NCBI GenBank assembly: GCA_946479255.1
Contig: CAMLFK010000080.1
Span: forward strand, 1-18,295
DNA: 18,295 bases
Direction of reading: 5' to 3'
Origin: an uncultured Oxalobacteraceae bacterium
GTDB lineage: Bacteria > Pseudomonadota > Gammaproteobacteria > Burkholderiales > Burkholderiaceae
Made by a program: the position numbers and the translations under genes. Shown here in pieces: positions 7,460-15,402 of this stretch. Positions within the stretch are counted from its first letter, which is position 1. Every line of letters starts with the position of its first letter. The notes below the pieces were generated by a model. It did no database searches. It was not told where the DNA came from and was given only the letters and a program-made list of their open reading frames with translations.

Positions 7460-9910
7460 ATGGAACTCAAACGAATTACCCTACCGCCGATAACCGCTCC
7501 CGGCGAGGTGACGACTTTCTATTCATACGAGAGCGGAACGGCGCGCAGTGTCGCGCTGTCGAACACGGCGGTACTGCTGGCAGGACGCGACAATGCCACA
7601 GTGCCAGTGCTGATGATCGATTGGGATACCGAATCGCCGGGGCTGCACCACTATTTCGACCGGCGTGGCGAGCAGGCGGGCCTGCTCGAATATTTCCAGG
7701 CTTGCCAGGAGCAGCTGGCCAGGCTGGGGCGGCTTGGCACCAGCGGGCGTGCCGACGATGTCGGCCTGGCGCGCCAGGTGCTTGAGGCCGTCGACTGGGA
7801 ACTGTACGTCGAGCGGATCGACGAAAGCCGCCCGCTGTACCTGATGCGCGCCGGCCGCTTCGACGACACCTATGGCGAGCGGGCCGACCAGATGGACTGG
7901 GACGGCCTGTTCGCCGCCTGTCCGGCCTTGTTCCGCTGCTTCGGCGACTACATGGCGCAGCGCTTCCGGCACGTGCTGGTGGACGCGCGCAGCGGCCGCT
8001 CGGCCGCCGTCAGCATTTGTACGACCCTGTTGCCGCGCAAGCTGGTGGCGCTGTTCACCCCCAACGAGCGCAGCCTCGACGGGCTGTCCGGCGTGGTCAC
8101 GCGCGCCATCGACTACCGCTGCAGCCACGAGGATGAACAGCGCCCCCTGCTGGTGTACCCCTTGCCGTCGTCGATCGACAGTGCCGACGCCCAGCGCCGC
8201 AGCGAGTGGCGGCGGGGCGATCCGCGCAGCGCCGAGCCGGGCTACCAGCCGGTGCTCGAACGCCTGCTGCGCCAGTGCTACGGCCTGTCGCAGGTGTCGC
8301 TCGACAGCTATCTCGACGAAGTGCAGATGCAGCAGACCAGCGCGGTGTTCAGCGGCGCGCCGCTGCGCGTCGCCTGCGAACACGAGGGCGACCGTTTTTC
8401 CTTGCGGCGCACCTTCGAAACCCTGCTCGACTGGGTGGCCGAAGGGCGCTTCCCCTGGCAGTCGCACGAGGAAGTGCGCCTGATGGGGGCGATTGCCGCC
8501 AGCCGCGCGCTGGGCGGCGACATGCCCGGGGCCGGGCTGGCGGTGCCGCTGGCGCGCGACCTGCAGCGCCTGGGCGAACTGTACCGCACGCAGCTGCGCC
8601 CGCTGCAGGCGCTTGCCTGTTTCGAAGAAAGCATGGGCCTGCGCGCGCGCGTGCTGGGACAGGATCATCCCGACACCCGCGCCAGCCGCGCCAGCCTGGC
8701 AGACCTGCTGCGCGCCAGCGGCAAGCCGGAACAGGCGCGCGCCTTGCACCGCCAGCTGCTCGACGACAGCCTGCGCCTGTTCGGCAGCGACCACCGCGCC
8801 ACCCTGGCGGCGCGCTCGGCGCTGGCCGCCACGCTGGCGCTGCTGGGCGAATTCGAGCCGGCCCTGGCCCTGCACGAAGACATCAATGCCGCCTGCGAGC
8901 GCATGTTCGGCCCCAGCCATACCGTCACCCTCGACAGCCTGGCCGGGCAGGCCCAGACCCTGGCCCGCCACGGCGAACTGAGCCGTGCGCGCATGGTCTA
9001 CGAGCGCGTGCTCGAAGGGCGCGAGCGGCTGCTCGGCGGCGAACACGAAGATACCTTGCGCTGTACCCAGCAGCTGGCCATGCTGCTGCAGGAGCTGGGC
9101 GAACTGCCCCATGCGCGCGCGCTGCAGGAACAGGTGGTGGCCGCGCGCGACCGCCATCTGGGGCCGGATCATCCTGCCACCATGCAGGCGCGCGAGGCGC
9201 TGGCCGAGATCCTGGAGGACCAGAGCGACCTGGACGGCATCCGCCCGGTGCAGGAGGCGCTGGCCCGGGCACGCGAACGCCGCCTGGGCGCCGAACATCC
9301 CGACACGCTGTCGATCCAGCTGCGCCTGGCCGCCACCCTGAGCCAGCAGGGCGACCTGCAGACCGCGCGCAGCCTGCAGGAGCAGGTCGTCACCGTCAAC
9401 GAACAGGTGCGCGGCGCCGAGGACCTGCAAACCCTCGGCAGCAAGCACGCGCTGGCCGGGACCCTGGCGCTGCAGGGCCACAGCGTGGCCGCGCGCAAGC
9501 TGGAGGACAGCGTGCTGCAGACCAGCGACCGCCTGATCAGCAACCGCGGCATGATGGCCGGCCCGCACACCTCGCATGCGGGCGTGCTCGACTTGCGTAA
9601 TGCCATTCTGGAAACCCGCGACAATATGGGCCAGGCCGACACGCTCGGCCATAAGCTGGCCCAGCTGCAGCAGCTGATCGACAACCGCAGCGAGCGCGAG
9701 GCGCGCGCGCTGGCCGACAGCCTGCGTAAAAGCGTGCTGCGGGCCAACGTGTCGACCTCGCTGCGGCTGCGCGGCGTGGCCATGATCAAGCAGGTCTATT
9801 TGCGCGAAAACGACAAGGATGCCTTGTTGGCGTTCGCCGAGGACGAGGTCTCGGCGCTGCAGGAAGCGCTGGCCGAAGCGTCAGGCGGGCGCCCGCTGGC
9901 GACCCAGTAG
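7460..9910 (+). CDS. KGGVGR-type P-loop NTPase-like protein with degenerate P-loop and C-terminal TPR array
   Basis: The 816-aa product starts at ATG 7460, with AGGAG at 7451-7455. Residues about 16-250 follow the KGGVGR-variant, ParA-like NTPase pattern. FYSYESGTARSVALSNTA (20-37) sits where family members have YSYKGGVGR. LMIDWDTESPGL (51-62) matches the usual VDWDxEAPGL. RHVLVDARSGRS matches the Walker B-like strand, and LVALFTPNERSLDGL the following strand. In the P-loop the lysine is replaced by E24, GG by SG and VG by TA, so nucleotide binding is doubtful. Residues about 380-690 hold seven 42-residue kinesin-light-chain-like TPR units whose G-x2-H-x2-T anchors begin at 399, 441, 483, 525, 567, 609 and 651. 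The last 110 residues are helical. A scaffold or sensor that partners the TIR protein is a reasonable inference. In actinobacterial FxsC/FxsT loci a TIR-like and a TPR protein also pair, but no FxSxx peptide or radical SAM gene is here. Confidence 0.85.
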   Translation: MELKRITLPPITAPGEVTTFYSYESGTARSVALSNTAVLLAGRDNATVPVLMIDWDTESPGLHHYFDRRGEQAGLLEYFQACQEQLARLGRLGTSGRADDVGLARQVLEAVDWELYVERIDESRPLYLMRAGRFDDTYGERADQMDWDGLFAACPALFRCFGDYMAQRFRHVLVDARSGRSAAVSICTTLLPRKLVALFTPNERSLDGLSGVVTRAIDYRCSHEDEQRPLLVYPLPSSIDSADAQRRSEWRRGDPRSAEPGYQPVLERLLRQCYGLSQVSLDSYLDEVQMQQTSAVFSGAPLRVACEHEGDRFSLRRTFETLLDWVAEGRFPWQSHEEVRLMGAIAASRALGGDMPGAGLAVPLARDLQRLGELYRTQLRPLQALACFEESMGLRARVLGQDHPDTRASRASLADLLRASGKPEQARALHRQLLDDSLRLFGSDHRATLAARSALAATLALLGEFEPALALHEDINAACERMFGPSHTVTLDSLAGQAQTLARHGELSRARMVYERVLEGRERLLGGEHEDTLRCTQQLAMLLQELGELPHARALQEQVVAARDRHLGPDHPATMQAREALAEILEDQSDLDGIRPVQEALARARERRLGAEHPDTLSIQLRLAATLSQQGDLQTARSLQEQVVTVNEQVRGAEDLQTLGSKHALAGTLALQGHSVAARKLEDSVLQTSDRLISNRGMMAGPHTSHAGVLDLRNAILETRDNMGQADTLGHKLAQLQQLIDNRSEREARALADSLRKSVLRANVSTSLRLRGVAMIKQVYLRENDKDALLAFAEDEVSALQEALAEASGGRPLATQ

Positions 9911-9921
9911 TGGCCTGGCGG

Positions 9922-9967
9922 TGAGCCGATATTGAGCCGCGATATTGAGCCGGTATTGAGCCGATAT
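9922..9967. repeat. 11-bp tandem repeat, four copies
   Basis: The unit TGAGCCGATAT occurs at 9922-9932, then with a CG insertion at 9933-9945, with A to G at 9946-9956, and exactly at 9957-9967. A degenerate copy follows (from 9968) and a detached TGAGCCGGTAA lies at 9990-10000. The array starts 12 bp after the TPR gene stop and ends about 80 bp before the surE promoter. A period of 11 bp puts the copies on nearly the same face of the helix, so a protein-binding array is possible. Simple slippage is the alternative. Confidence 0.75.
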
Positions 9968-10044
9968 TAGCTGGTAATGGCCCACCAAATGAGCCGGTAA
10001 CAGGGGGCTTCGGCACTGCACCCGGCAAGCTGGCGGGTGCAAAA

Positions 10045-10073
10045 TTGTCAGGCCTGGCGAGCGGTACTACCAT
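10045..10073 (+). promoter_or_regulatory. Sigma70-like promoter of surE
   Basis: TTGTCA (10045-10050), a 17-bp spacer and TACCAT (10068-10073) match the consensus at five and four of six positions. This would start transcription about 15 nt before the surE ATG and makes surE the first gene of its transcript, separate from the TIR/TPR cassette. Confidence 0.55.
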
Positions 10074-10095
10074 TGCTTCAGGTAAAATCGCATGC

Positions 10096-10833
10096 ATGAG
10101 AATTCTTATCAGCAATGACGACGGCTATCTCGCCCCGGGGATCAATGCGCTGGCCGACGCGCTCGCATCGGTCGCCGACATCGTTGTAGTCGCGCCGGAC
10201 AGCAACCGTTCAGGCGCGTCGAATTCCCTGTCGCTGGACCGGCCCTTGTCAGTTCAGCAAGCTTCCAACGGCTTCTATTTCGTCAACGGCACGCCGACCG
10301 ACTGTGTCCACATCGCCCTGACGGGCATGCTGGACTTCAAGCCCGACCTGGTCGTCTCCGGCATCAACAACGGCCAGAACATGGGGGACGACACCCTGTA
10401 CTCGGGCACCGTCGCCGCCGCCACCGAGGCTTATCTGTTTGGCATCCCGGCGATCGCCTTTTCCCAGGTCGAATTCGGCTGGGAGCACATCGAGTCGGCG
10501 GCCCGCCTGGCGCGTGACATCGTGCTGCAGCGGCGCGACGCGCTGCCCGCGCCATATTTGTTGAACGTTAATATTCCCAACCGTCCCTACGAACAGCTCG
10601 CCACCTTGCGCGCGACCCGGCTCGGGCGGCGCCACCAGAGCGAACCGGTGATCCGCATGCAGGATCCGCGCGGGCGCGATATTTATTGGATCGGCCCGCC
10701 GGGCGCCTGCAAGGATGCCGGGCCGGGCACCGATTTTTATGCCACCTCGCAGGGCGAAGTGTCGATCACGCCGCTGCAGATCGACCTGACCCAGCGCGAC
10801 CAGCTCGACGCGCTTGCCCGGGGGCTCGCATGA
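10096..10833 (+). CDS. surE: 5'/3'-nucleotidase SurE
   Basis: A 245-aa protein starting [10 protein letters not shown] at ATG 10096; an in-frame GTG further upstream at 10045 lies inside the promoter and is unlikely. The metal site of the SurE family is complete: D8-D9 in NDDG, S39 in [10 protein letters not shown] (33-42), and N91-N92 in [14 protein letters not shown]. SurE enzymes are cytoplasmic, Mg/Mn-dependent nucleoside-monophosphate phosphatases linked to survival in stationary phase. Length is normal. The stop codon overlaps the next start as ATGA, so pcm is translationally coupled, and the surE-pcm-nlpD-rpoS order is the well-known conserved block. Assignment is firm. Confidence 0.97.
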   Translation: MRILISNDDGYLAPGINALADALASVADIVVVAPDSNRSGASNSLSLDRPLSVQQASNGFYFVNGTPTDCVHIALTGMLDFKPDLVVSGINNGQNMGDDTLYSGTVAAATEAYLFGIPAIAFSQVEFGWEHIESAARLARDIVLQRRDALPAPYLLNVNIPNRPYEQLATLRATRLGRRHQSEPVIRMQDPRGRDIYWIGPPGACKDAGPGTDFYATSQGEVSITPLQIDLTQRDQLDALARGLA

Positions 10834-11744
10834 GCGGCAAGGACAAGGACAAGGATAAGCACAATCAGGGCAGCACCTTCCCGCTGCCGCTGTCCTCGCT
10901 GACCCGGGGCGGCAAGAGCGATATGTATACGCCGCCGCGCGTGACCACGCCGCGGGTCGCCACGCCCCAGACTGCCACCCAGAACGCCGCCCGCACCGCG
11001 GTGCAGGCGCCCTATGTGGCGCCGCGGGTGGCGCCGTCGCCCTCCAAGGCGCACGCCTATGCTTCCCAGCGCAATACGCCGCTGGCGGCGCCGGCCCCGC
11101 GTCCCGACCTGATGACCTCGGACGCGATCCGCCAGGCCATGGTGGCGCGCGTGGCCAAACAGGGCGTGCGCGATGCACTGGTGCTGGGCGCGCTCGGCAG
11201 CGTGCCGCGCCACGCCTTTATTGAACCGGCCCTGTCGGCCCAGGCCTATATCGACGCCTCGCTGCCGATCGGCCACAACCAGACGATTTCGCAGCCTTAC
11301 ATCGTGGCCCGCATGATCGAAGTGATGCGCAATGGCGGGCCGCTGCAGCGCGTGCTCGAAATCGGCACCGGCTGCGGCTACCAGGCCGCGGTGCTGGCGC
11401 GCGTGGCCCAGGACGTTTATTCCATCGAGCGCATCAAGCCGCTGCACGAGCTGGCCAAGAACAATCTGCGAGCGCTGCGTATCGCAAATCTGCGTTTGCA
11501 TTACGGAGATGGTATGCTAGGGCTGCCCCAGGCCGCACCTTTCGACGGCATCATCCTGGCGGCGGCCGGTCTCGAGGTGCCGCAGGCACTGCTGGAACAG
11601 CTCAGTATCGGTGGGCGCCTGGTCGCCCCGGTGGGCGCGCAGGTCCAGCACCTGCAGCTGATTACGCGCGTTGGCAAGTCCGAATGGACCAGCGCCGCAC
11701 TCGAGGACTGCCACTTCGTCCCGCTTCGGCCAGGCACGGTGTGA
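10830..11744 (+). CDS. pcm: Protein-L-isoaspartate O-methyltransferase with long N-terminal extension
   Basis: The 304-aa product starts at the ATG overlapping the surE stop. The catalytic part begins at about residue 95. [15 protein letters not shown] (148-162) is the active-site segment of PCMT enzymes. [16 protein letters not shown] (175-190) is the S-adenosylmethionine-binding loop, and [10 protein letters not shown] the later strand. The enzyme methylates abnormal L-isoaspartyl residues to start their repair in the cytoplasm. The first ~95 residues are unusual: KDKDKDK at 4-10, then Pro/Thr/Ala/Val-rich sequence with PPRV, TPRV and APRV motifs, probably disordered. Ordinary bacterial Pcm is about 210 aa. 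An internal start (for example the Met at residue 95) would give a normal-size enzyme, but the ATGA coupling and open frame support the long form. Confidence 0.95.
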   Translation: MSGKDKDKDKHNQGSTFPLPLSSLTRGGKSDMYTPPRVTTPRVATPQTATQNAARTAVQAPYVAPRVAPSPSKAHAYASQRNTPLAAPAPRPDLMTSDAIRQAMVARVAKQGVRDALVLGALGSVPRHAFIEPALSAQAYIDASLPIGHNQTISQPYIVARMIEVMRNGGPLQRVLEIGTGCGYQAAVLARVAQDVYSIERIKPLHELAKNNLRALRIANLRLHYGDGMLGLPQAAPFDGIILAAAGLEVPQALLEQLSIGGRLVAPVGAQVQHLQLITRVGKSEWTSAALEDCHFVPLRPGTV

Positions 11745-11771
11745 GCCGCCGGGATACAGAACACACATAAG

Positions 11772-12719
11772 ATGAGAATGAAACGAACAAGTTATATCAC
11801 CCTGCTGGCGGTCAGCCTCGGCTTGCTCAGCGGCTGCAACACCACCACCCAGGCGCCGGTTGTCGACCGCACGCCGGTGCCGGCGCCCCGTCCGGCGCCG
11901 CCGCCGGAAGAAAAGAAGGAAGAGCGCGGCATGTACATCGTCAAGCGCGGCGATACGCTGATCCGTATCGCGCTCGACAATGGCCTGAACTACCGCGACC
12001 TGGCGGCCTGGAACAACCTGGCCGACCCGGACGACATCAAGCTGGGCCAGCTGCTGCGCCTGATCGCGCCGGAAGGCGTCGTCACCTCGCCGGTCGCGAT
12101 CCCGGTACCGGAAGTGCGCACCGCGCCGGTGCCGCGCAAAACCACGCCGCGCGGCGACAAGCGTCCGTACAGCGACAGTGCGCTGGCCGACATGCAAAAC
12201 TCGAATGGTGGCGGCGCCGTCGGCAACGGCCGCGCCGACGGCACTCCGGAGCGCAGCGAGCGTCCGGCCGCGGCCCCCGCGCAGGCGCAGGCCCCGGCCG
12301 CGGCACCGGCCGGCATCGTGCCGGGCGCCACCGTGACCGCCCTGGACGACGAAAAACTCAGCTGGATGTGGCCATCCGACGGGCGCATCGTCGCCACTTT
12401 CGACGAAGGCAAGAACAAGGGCATCGACATTGCCGGGCGCGCCGGGCAGAACGTGATGGCCGCGGGCGCCGGTAAGGTCATGTATGCGGGCAGCGGCATC
12501 CGTGGTTATGGTAATCTGGTGATTGTGAAGCACAGCAACAACTTGCTGTCCGCCTATGCCCACAACCGCAGCATCGTGGTCAAGGAAGGCCAGAATGTCA
12601 CCAAGGGTGAAAAGATTGCTGAAATGGGCGATTCGGACGCCGATTCGGTCAAGCTTCACTTTGAAATTCGCCAGCAGGGCAAGCCGGTCGATCCTGCCAG
12701 GTTCCTGCCCACCCGCTAA
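11772..12719 (+). CDS. nlpD: NlpD-type murein hydrolase activator (LysM + LytM lipoprotein)
   Basis: A 315-aa lipoprotein. Signal sequence with lipobox LLSGC (Cys22), Pro-rich linker, LysM domain (about 54-97, starting MYIVKRGDTL), then a long Ala/Pro/Arg linker and a C-terminal LytM/M23 domain (about 200-310). In the LytM site the first zinc-binding His is Asn (N215 in NKGIDIAG), while D219, H264 (SAYAHN) and H296 (LHFEIR) remain. That pattern is usual for NlpD, which is not a peptidase but activates cell-wall amidases at the division septum. It binds peptidoglycan through LysM on the periplasmic face of the outer membrane. ATG 11772 or 11778 may be the true start; neither has a strong Shine-Dalgarno. 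In enterobacteria a major rpoS promoter lies inside nlpD; I could not pick one out here with confidence. Confidence 0.96.
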   Translation: MRMKRTSYITLLAVSLGLLSGCNTTTQAPVVDRTPVPAPRPAPPPEEKKEERGMYIVKRGDTLIRIALDNGLNYRDLAAWNNLADPDDIKLGQLLRLIAPEGVVTSPVAIPVPEVRTAPVPRKTTPRGDKRPYSDSALADMQNSNGGGAVGNGRADGTPERSERPAAAPAQAQAPAAAPAGIVPGATVTALDDEKLSWMWPSDGRIVATFDEGKNKGIDIAGRAGQNVMAAGAGKVMYAGSGIRGYGNLVIVKHSNNLLSAYAHNRSIVVKEGQNVTKGEKIAEMGDSDADSVKLHFEIRQQGKPVDPARFLPTR

Positions 12720-12743
12720 CACTGGCCCACCGAAAGGTTGCCA

Positions 12744-13754
12744 ATGACACATTCGACGCACCCGATCGACGACGACGCTGACGCAGGGGCCGACGACTTC
12801 GAGGACCAGCCGTGCATTGACGGCGACGACCCGGAACGGGCAGGCGATCCGGAAGCCGCGCGCGTCGAGGTGGCGGTCGAAAGTGTCGACGAACTCAAAA
12901 AAGTGCTGGCGGCCGAACTGTCGACCGACACCACCCAGCACTACCTGAACCAGATCGGCACCCGGGCGCTGCTCACCGCCCCGCAGGAAGTCCACTTCGC
13001 CACCCTGGCCAAGAGCGGCGATTTTTCCGCCCGCCAGACCATGATTGAACACAATCTGCGGCTGGTGGTGTCGATCGCCAAGCACTACATCAACCGCGGT
13101 GTGGTCCTGCTCGACATGATCGAAGAAGGCAACATCGGGCTGATGCGCGCCATCGATAAATTCGAGCCGGAGCGGGGCTTTCGCTTTTCCACCTACGCCA
13201 CCTGGTGGATCCGCCAGAGCATCGAACGCTCGATCATGAACCAGGCGCGCACGGTGCGCCTGCCGGTGCACATGGTGCGCGAACTGAACCAGATCCTGCG
13301 CGCCAAGTACCACCTCGAAGCCCAGCACCACAACGGCAAGGACGCCACCGCCGAAGACATCGCCCACCTGGTCGGGCGCCCGGTCGAGGAAGTGCAGGAC
13401 ATCCTGGCCCTGTCCGAACACGCCACCTCGCTCGATGCGCCGCTCGACAACGACCCCCAGTCCAGCCTGATGGACATGCTGCCGGGCGACGCCGACGACA
13501 GCCCCGACGCCAGGGCCGAGCACCACGAAATGACGGTGCTGGTGCGCGACTGGCTGGCCAAGCTGCCCGACAAGCAGCGGGTAGTGGTGATGCGCCGTTT
13601 CGGCCTGGACAACGACGATCCGGCCACCCTCGAAACCCTGGCCGAAGAGATGGGCGTGACGCGCGAGCGGGTGCGCCAGATCCAGCAGGAAGCCCTGGTC
13701 AAGCTGAAGCGGGCCATGGCCGCCCGTGGCGTGGGGCGCGATTCCTTGCTATGA
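12744..13754 (+). CDS. rpoS: RNA polymerase sigma factor RpoS (sigma-38)
   Basis: A 336-aa primary-like sigma factor. The N-terminal 45 residues are very acidic (many Asp). Region 1.2 covers about 60-95 and region 2 about 100-170, with [17 protein letters not shown] (103-119), [20 protein letters not shown] (124-143) and the -10 recognition helix [16 protein letters not shown] (148-163). Region 3 follows. Region 4 (about 265-325) ends in the -35-binding helix-turn-helix [15 protein letters not shown] (304-318). RpoS directs stationary-phase and general-stress transcription. The start at ATG 12744 is supported by AAAGG at 12733-12737, 6 nt upstream; an in-frame TTG at 12738 is less likely. It sits 24 bp after nlpD. 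The gene lacks the extra N-terminal length of RpoD, and its position next to nlpD confirms the identity. Confidence 0.97.
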   Translation: MTHSTHPIDDDADAGADDFEDQPCIDGDDPERAGDPEAARVEVAVESVDELKKVLAAELSTDTTQHYLNQIGTRALLTAPQEVHFATLAKSGDFSARQTMIEHNLRLVVSIAKHYINRGVVLLDMIEEGNIGLMRAIDKFEPERGFRFSTYATWWIRQSIERSIMNQARTVRLPVHMVRELNQILRAKYHLEAQHHNGKDATAEDIAHLVGRPVEEVQDILALSEHATSLDAPLDNDPQSSLMDMLPGDADDSPDARAEHHEMTVLVRDWLAKLPDKQRVVVMRRFGLDNDDPATLETLAEEMGVTRERVRQIQQEALVKLKRAMAARGVGRDSLL

Positions 13755-13780
13755 TGCGCGCGGGCTGAACGCTGCGCGCA
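13755..13780 (+). terminator. Hairpin directly after the rpoS stop
   Basis: TGCGCGC (13755-13761) and GCGCGCA (13774-13780) form a perfect 7-bp G/C-rich stem with a 12-nt loop immediately after the TGA. No T-run follows, so it is at best a weak terminator or an RNA-stabilising 3' hairpin; transcription may continue into rlmD. Confidence 0.35.
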
Positions 13781-13861
13781 AGCTGCACTCTGCTAGTCCC
13801 ACCCGAATATTTCCCCGATCATCTTCTATTCCAAGGCACGCCTTTGCGCGTGTTTTTCGCC

Positions 13862-15205
13862 ATGCAAGACACCGTTCTCGATATCAAATCCCTCGACATG
13901 GACGCCCGCGGCGTCGGCCACCTCGCCAATGAGGACGGCTCGCCGGGCAAGGTGGTGTTCGTCGAAGGCGCTTTGCCGGGCGAGAAGGTCAGCTTCCTGA
14001 CCTTCAAGAAAAAGAAGAACTGGGAAGCGGCGCGCATGACCGAACTGCACCGCGAATCGCCGATGCGCGTCACCCCCAAGTGCCAGCACTTCGATTATTG
14101 CGGCGGCTGCTCGATGCAGCACCTGGAGCCCTCGGCCCAGGTAGCGATCAAACAACGTGTACTGGAAGATAATCTCTGGCACATCGGCAAGGTGCGTCCT
14201 GAAATGGTGATGCGTCCGATGTATGGCCCGACCTGGGGCTACCGCTACCGCGCGCGCCTGTCGGTGCGCTATGTGGCCAAGAAAGAAACCGTGCTGGTGG
14301 GCTTTCACGAAAAGCGCTCGGCTTTTGTTGCCGACATCACCGACTGCAAGATCCTGCCGCCGCACGTGGCCGCCATGCTGGTGCCGCTGCGCGGCTTGAT
14401 CGGCGCGCTGTCGATCTACGACCAGGTGCCGCAGATCGAAGTGGCGATCGGTGAGGAAACTACCGCGCTGGTGTTGCGCATCATGGCTCCCTTGAATGCC
14501 AAGGACGAAGAGCTGCTCAAGGTCTTCGCCGACCAGTGGAATATCCAGTGGTGGCTGCAGACCAAGGGACCGGAAACGGCCGCGCCGTACTATCCGCTCG
14601 ACAAGGAGCTGTACTACAGCCTGCCCGAATTCGGCGTCAAGATGCCGTTCAAGCCGGTCGACTTCACCCAGGTCAACCACCACATCAACCGGGTGCTGGT
14701 GGCCAAGGCCCTGGGCCTGCTGGCAGTGCAGAAGGACGAGCGCGTGGCTGACCTGTTCTGCGGCCTGGGCAACTTCACCTTGCCGCTGGCGACCCAGTGC
14801 AGGGAAGTGGTCGGCATCGAAGGCAGCACCAGCCTGACCGAACGCGCGCTGGCCAACGCCACTGCCAATGGTTTATCCGCCAAGACCAGCTTCTCGACCC
14901 GCAACCTGTTCGACGTGACGACCGAGGACTTGATCGAGCTGGGCAAGTTCGACCGCATGCTGGTCGATCCGCCGCGCGACGGCGCCATGGCCCTGGCGCA
15001 GGCGCTGGCCGGCCTGCGCGCGGTCCGTCCGGACCTGCTGCCCAAGCGCATCGTGTACGTGTCCTGCAGCCCATCCACGCTGGCGCGCGATGCCGGCATC
15101 CTGGTCACTGAAGCTGGTTATGTACTCAGGAAGGCGGGGGTGGTGAACATGTTCCCGCACACCTCTCATGTGGAGTCGATGGCTTTGTTTGATCTGGCGG
15201 AATAA
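13862..15205 (+). CDS. rlmD: 23S rRNA (uracil-1939-C5)-methyltransferase RlmD
   Basis: A 447-aa enzyme of the TrmA/RlmD group. An N-terminal TRAM-like domain (about 1-65) is followed by Fe-S cluster cysteines C74, C80, C83 (CQHFDYCGGC) and C162 (ITDCKIL). The S-adenosylmethionine motif DLFCGLGNFTLPLA is at 297-310. Later come LVDPPRDGA and YVSCSPSTLARDA, with the catalytic Cys at 402. RlmD methylates U1939 of 23S rRNA using S-adenosylmethionine. The ATG at 13862 lacks a clear Shine-Dalgarno. The frame also opens at TTG 13844, which has AAGG (13833-13836) 7 nt upstream, and GTG 13850, so the protein may carry six extra residues (RVFFA before the ATG). It lies 107 bp after rpoS, which may be its source of transcription. 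Identity with RlmD rather than another C5-uracil methyltransferase rests on the cysteine layout and TRAM domain. Confidence 0.95.
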   Translation: MQDTVLDIKSLDMDARGVGHLANEDGSPGKVVFVEGALPGEKVSFLTFKKKKNWEAARMTELHRESPMRVTPKCQHFDYCGGCSMQHLEPSAQVAIKQRVLEDNLWHIGKVRPEMVMRPMYGPTWGYRYRARLSVRYVAKKETVLVGFHEKRSAFVADITDCKILPPHVAAMLVPLRGLIGALSIYDQVPQIEVAIGEETTALVLRIMAPLNAKDEELLKVFADQWNIQWWLQTKGPETAAPYYPLDKELYYSLPEFGVKMPFKPVDFTQVNHHINRVLVAKALGLLAVQKDERVADLFCGLGNFTLPLATQCREVVGIEGSTSLTERALANATANGLSAKTSFSTRNLFDVTTEDLIELGKFDRMLVDPPRDGAMALAQALAGLRAVRPDLLPKRIVYVSCSPSTLARDAGILVTEAGYVLRKAGVVNMFPHTSHVESMALFDLAE

Positions 15206-15402
15206 TTGGGATCTGGCGACAGATCAAATTGCACTGGACGACATCGCTGCCCGCGCGGAGGCCGCTACGTTTCCGGCTATGCAAATCGACAATAAATAAT
15301 TTCTCTAAAGAAATGAAATTTGCAGTCGCTAACGGTTAGTGCGGCGCGCAATTGCTGAGACTTTCTCGCGAACCCCGCACACCATTTTCGGGGATGCACC
15401 AC
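15206..15402. other. A/T-richer intergenic leader with several inverted repeats
   Basis: No gene is seen in this 197-bp gap between rlmD and the large lipoprotein. It holds four perfect short inverted repeats. GATCTG/CAGATC with a GCGA loop is at 15210-15225. ATTTCT/AGAAAT with CTAA between is at 15299-15314. CTAAC-G-GTTAG is at 15329-15339. CCCCG/CGGGG is at 15373-15393, the last hiding the ribosome-binding site of the next gene. The first may end the rlmD transcript, although no T-run follows. The others could be operators or leader structure. I could not find a convincing -35/-10 pair. Confidence 0.5.

Noticed and set aside
7523..9652. Long minus-strand open frame opposite the TPR gene
   Set aside because: Same GC-driven shadow; the plus strand has coherent NTPase-like and TPR patterns.
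6843..9910. Calling the pair a Thoeris or FxSxx-COOH system
   Set aside because: There is no ThsA-like effector, no radical SAM gene and no FxSxx peptide in the window; only the TIR and TPR parts resemble those systems.
9786..10115. Minus-strand open frame across the tandem repeat and the surE start
   Set aside because: Low-complexity Pro/Arg/Ala translation, starts inside surE and overlaps the surE promoter; no ribosome-binding site.
12414..12668. Missing first zinc ligand in the LytM domain of NlpD as a sign of decay
   Set aside because: Loss of zinc ligands is the normal state for NlpD, which activates amidases rather than cutting peptidoglycan.
11517..13526. Long minus-strand open frame spanning pcm, nlpD and rpoS
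   Set aside because: It runs across three well-identified plus-strand genes and has no recognisable domain.
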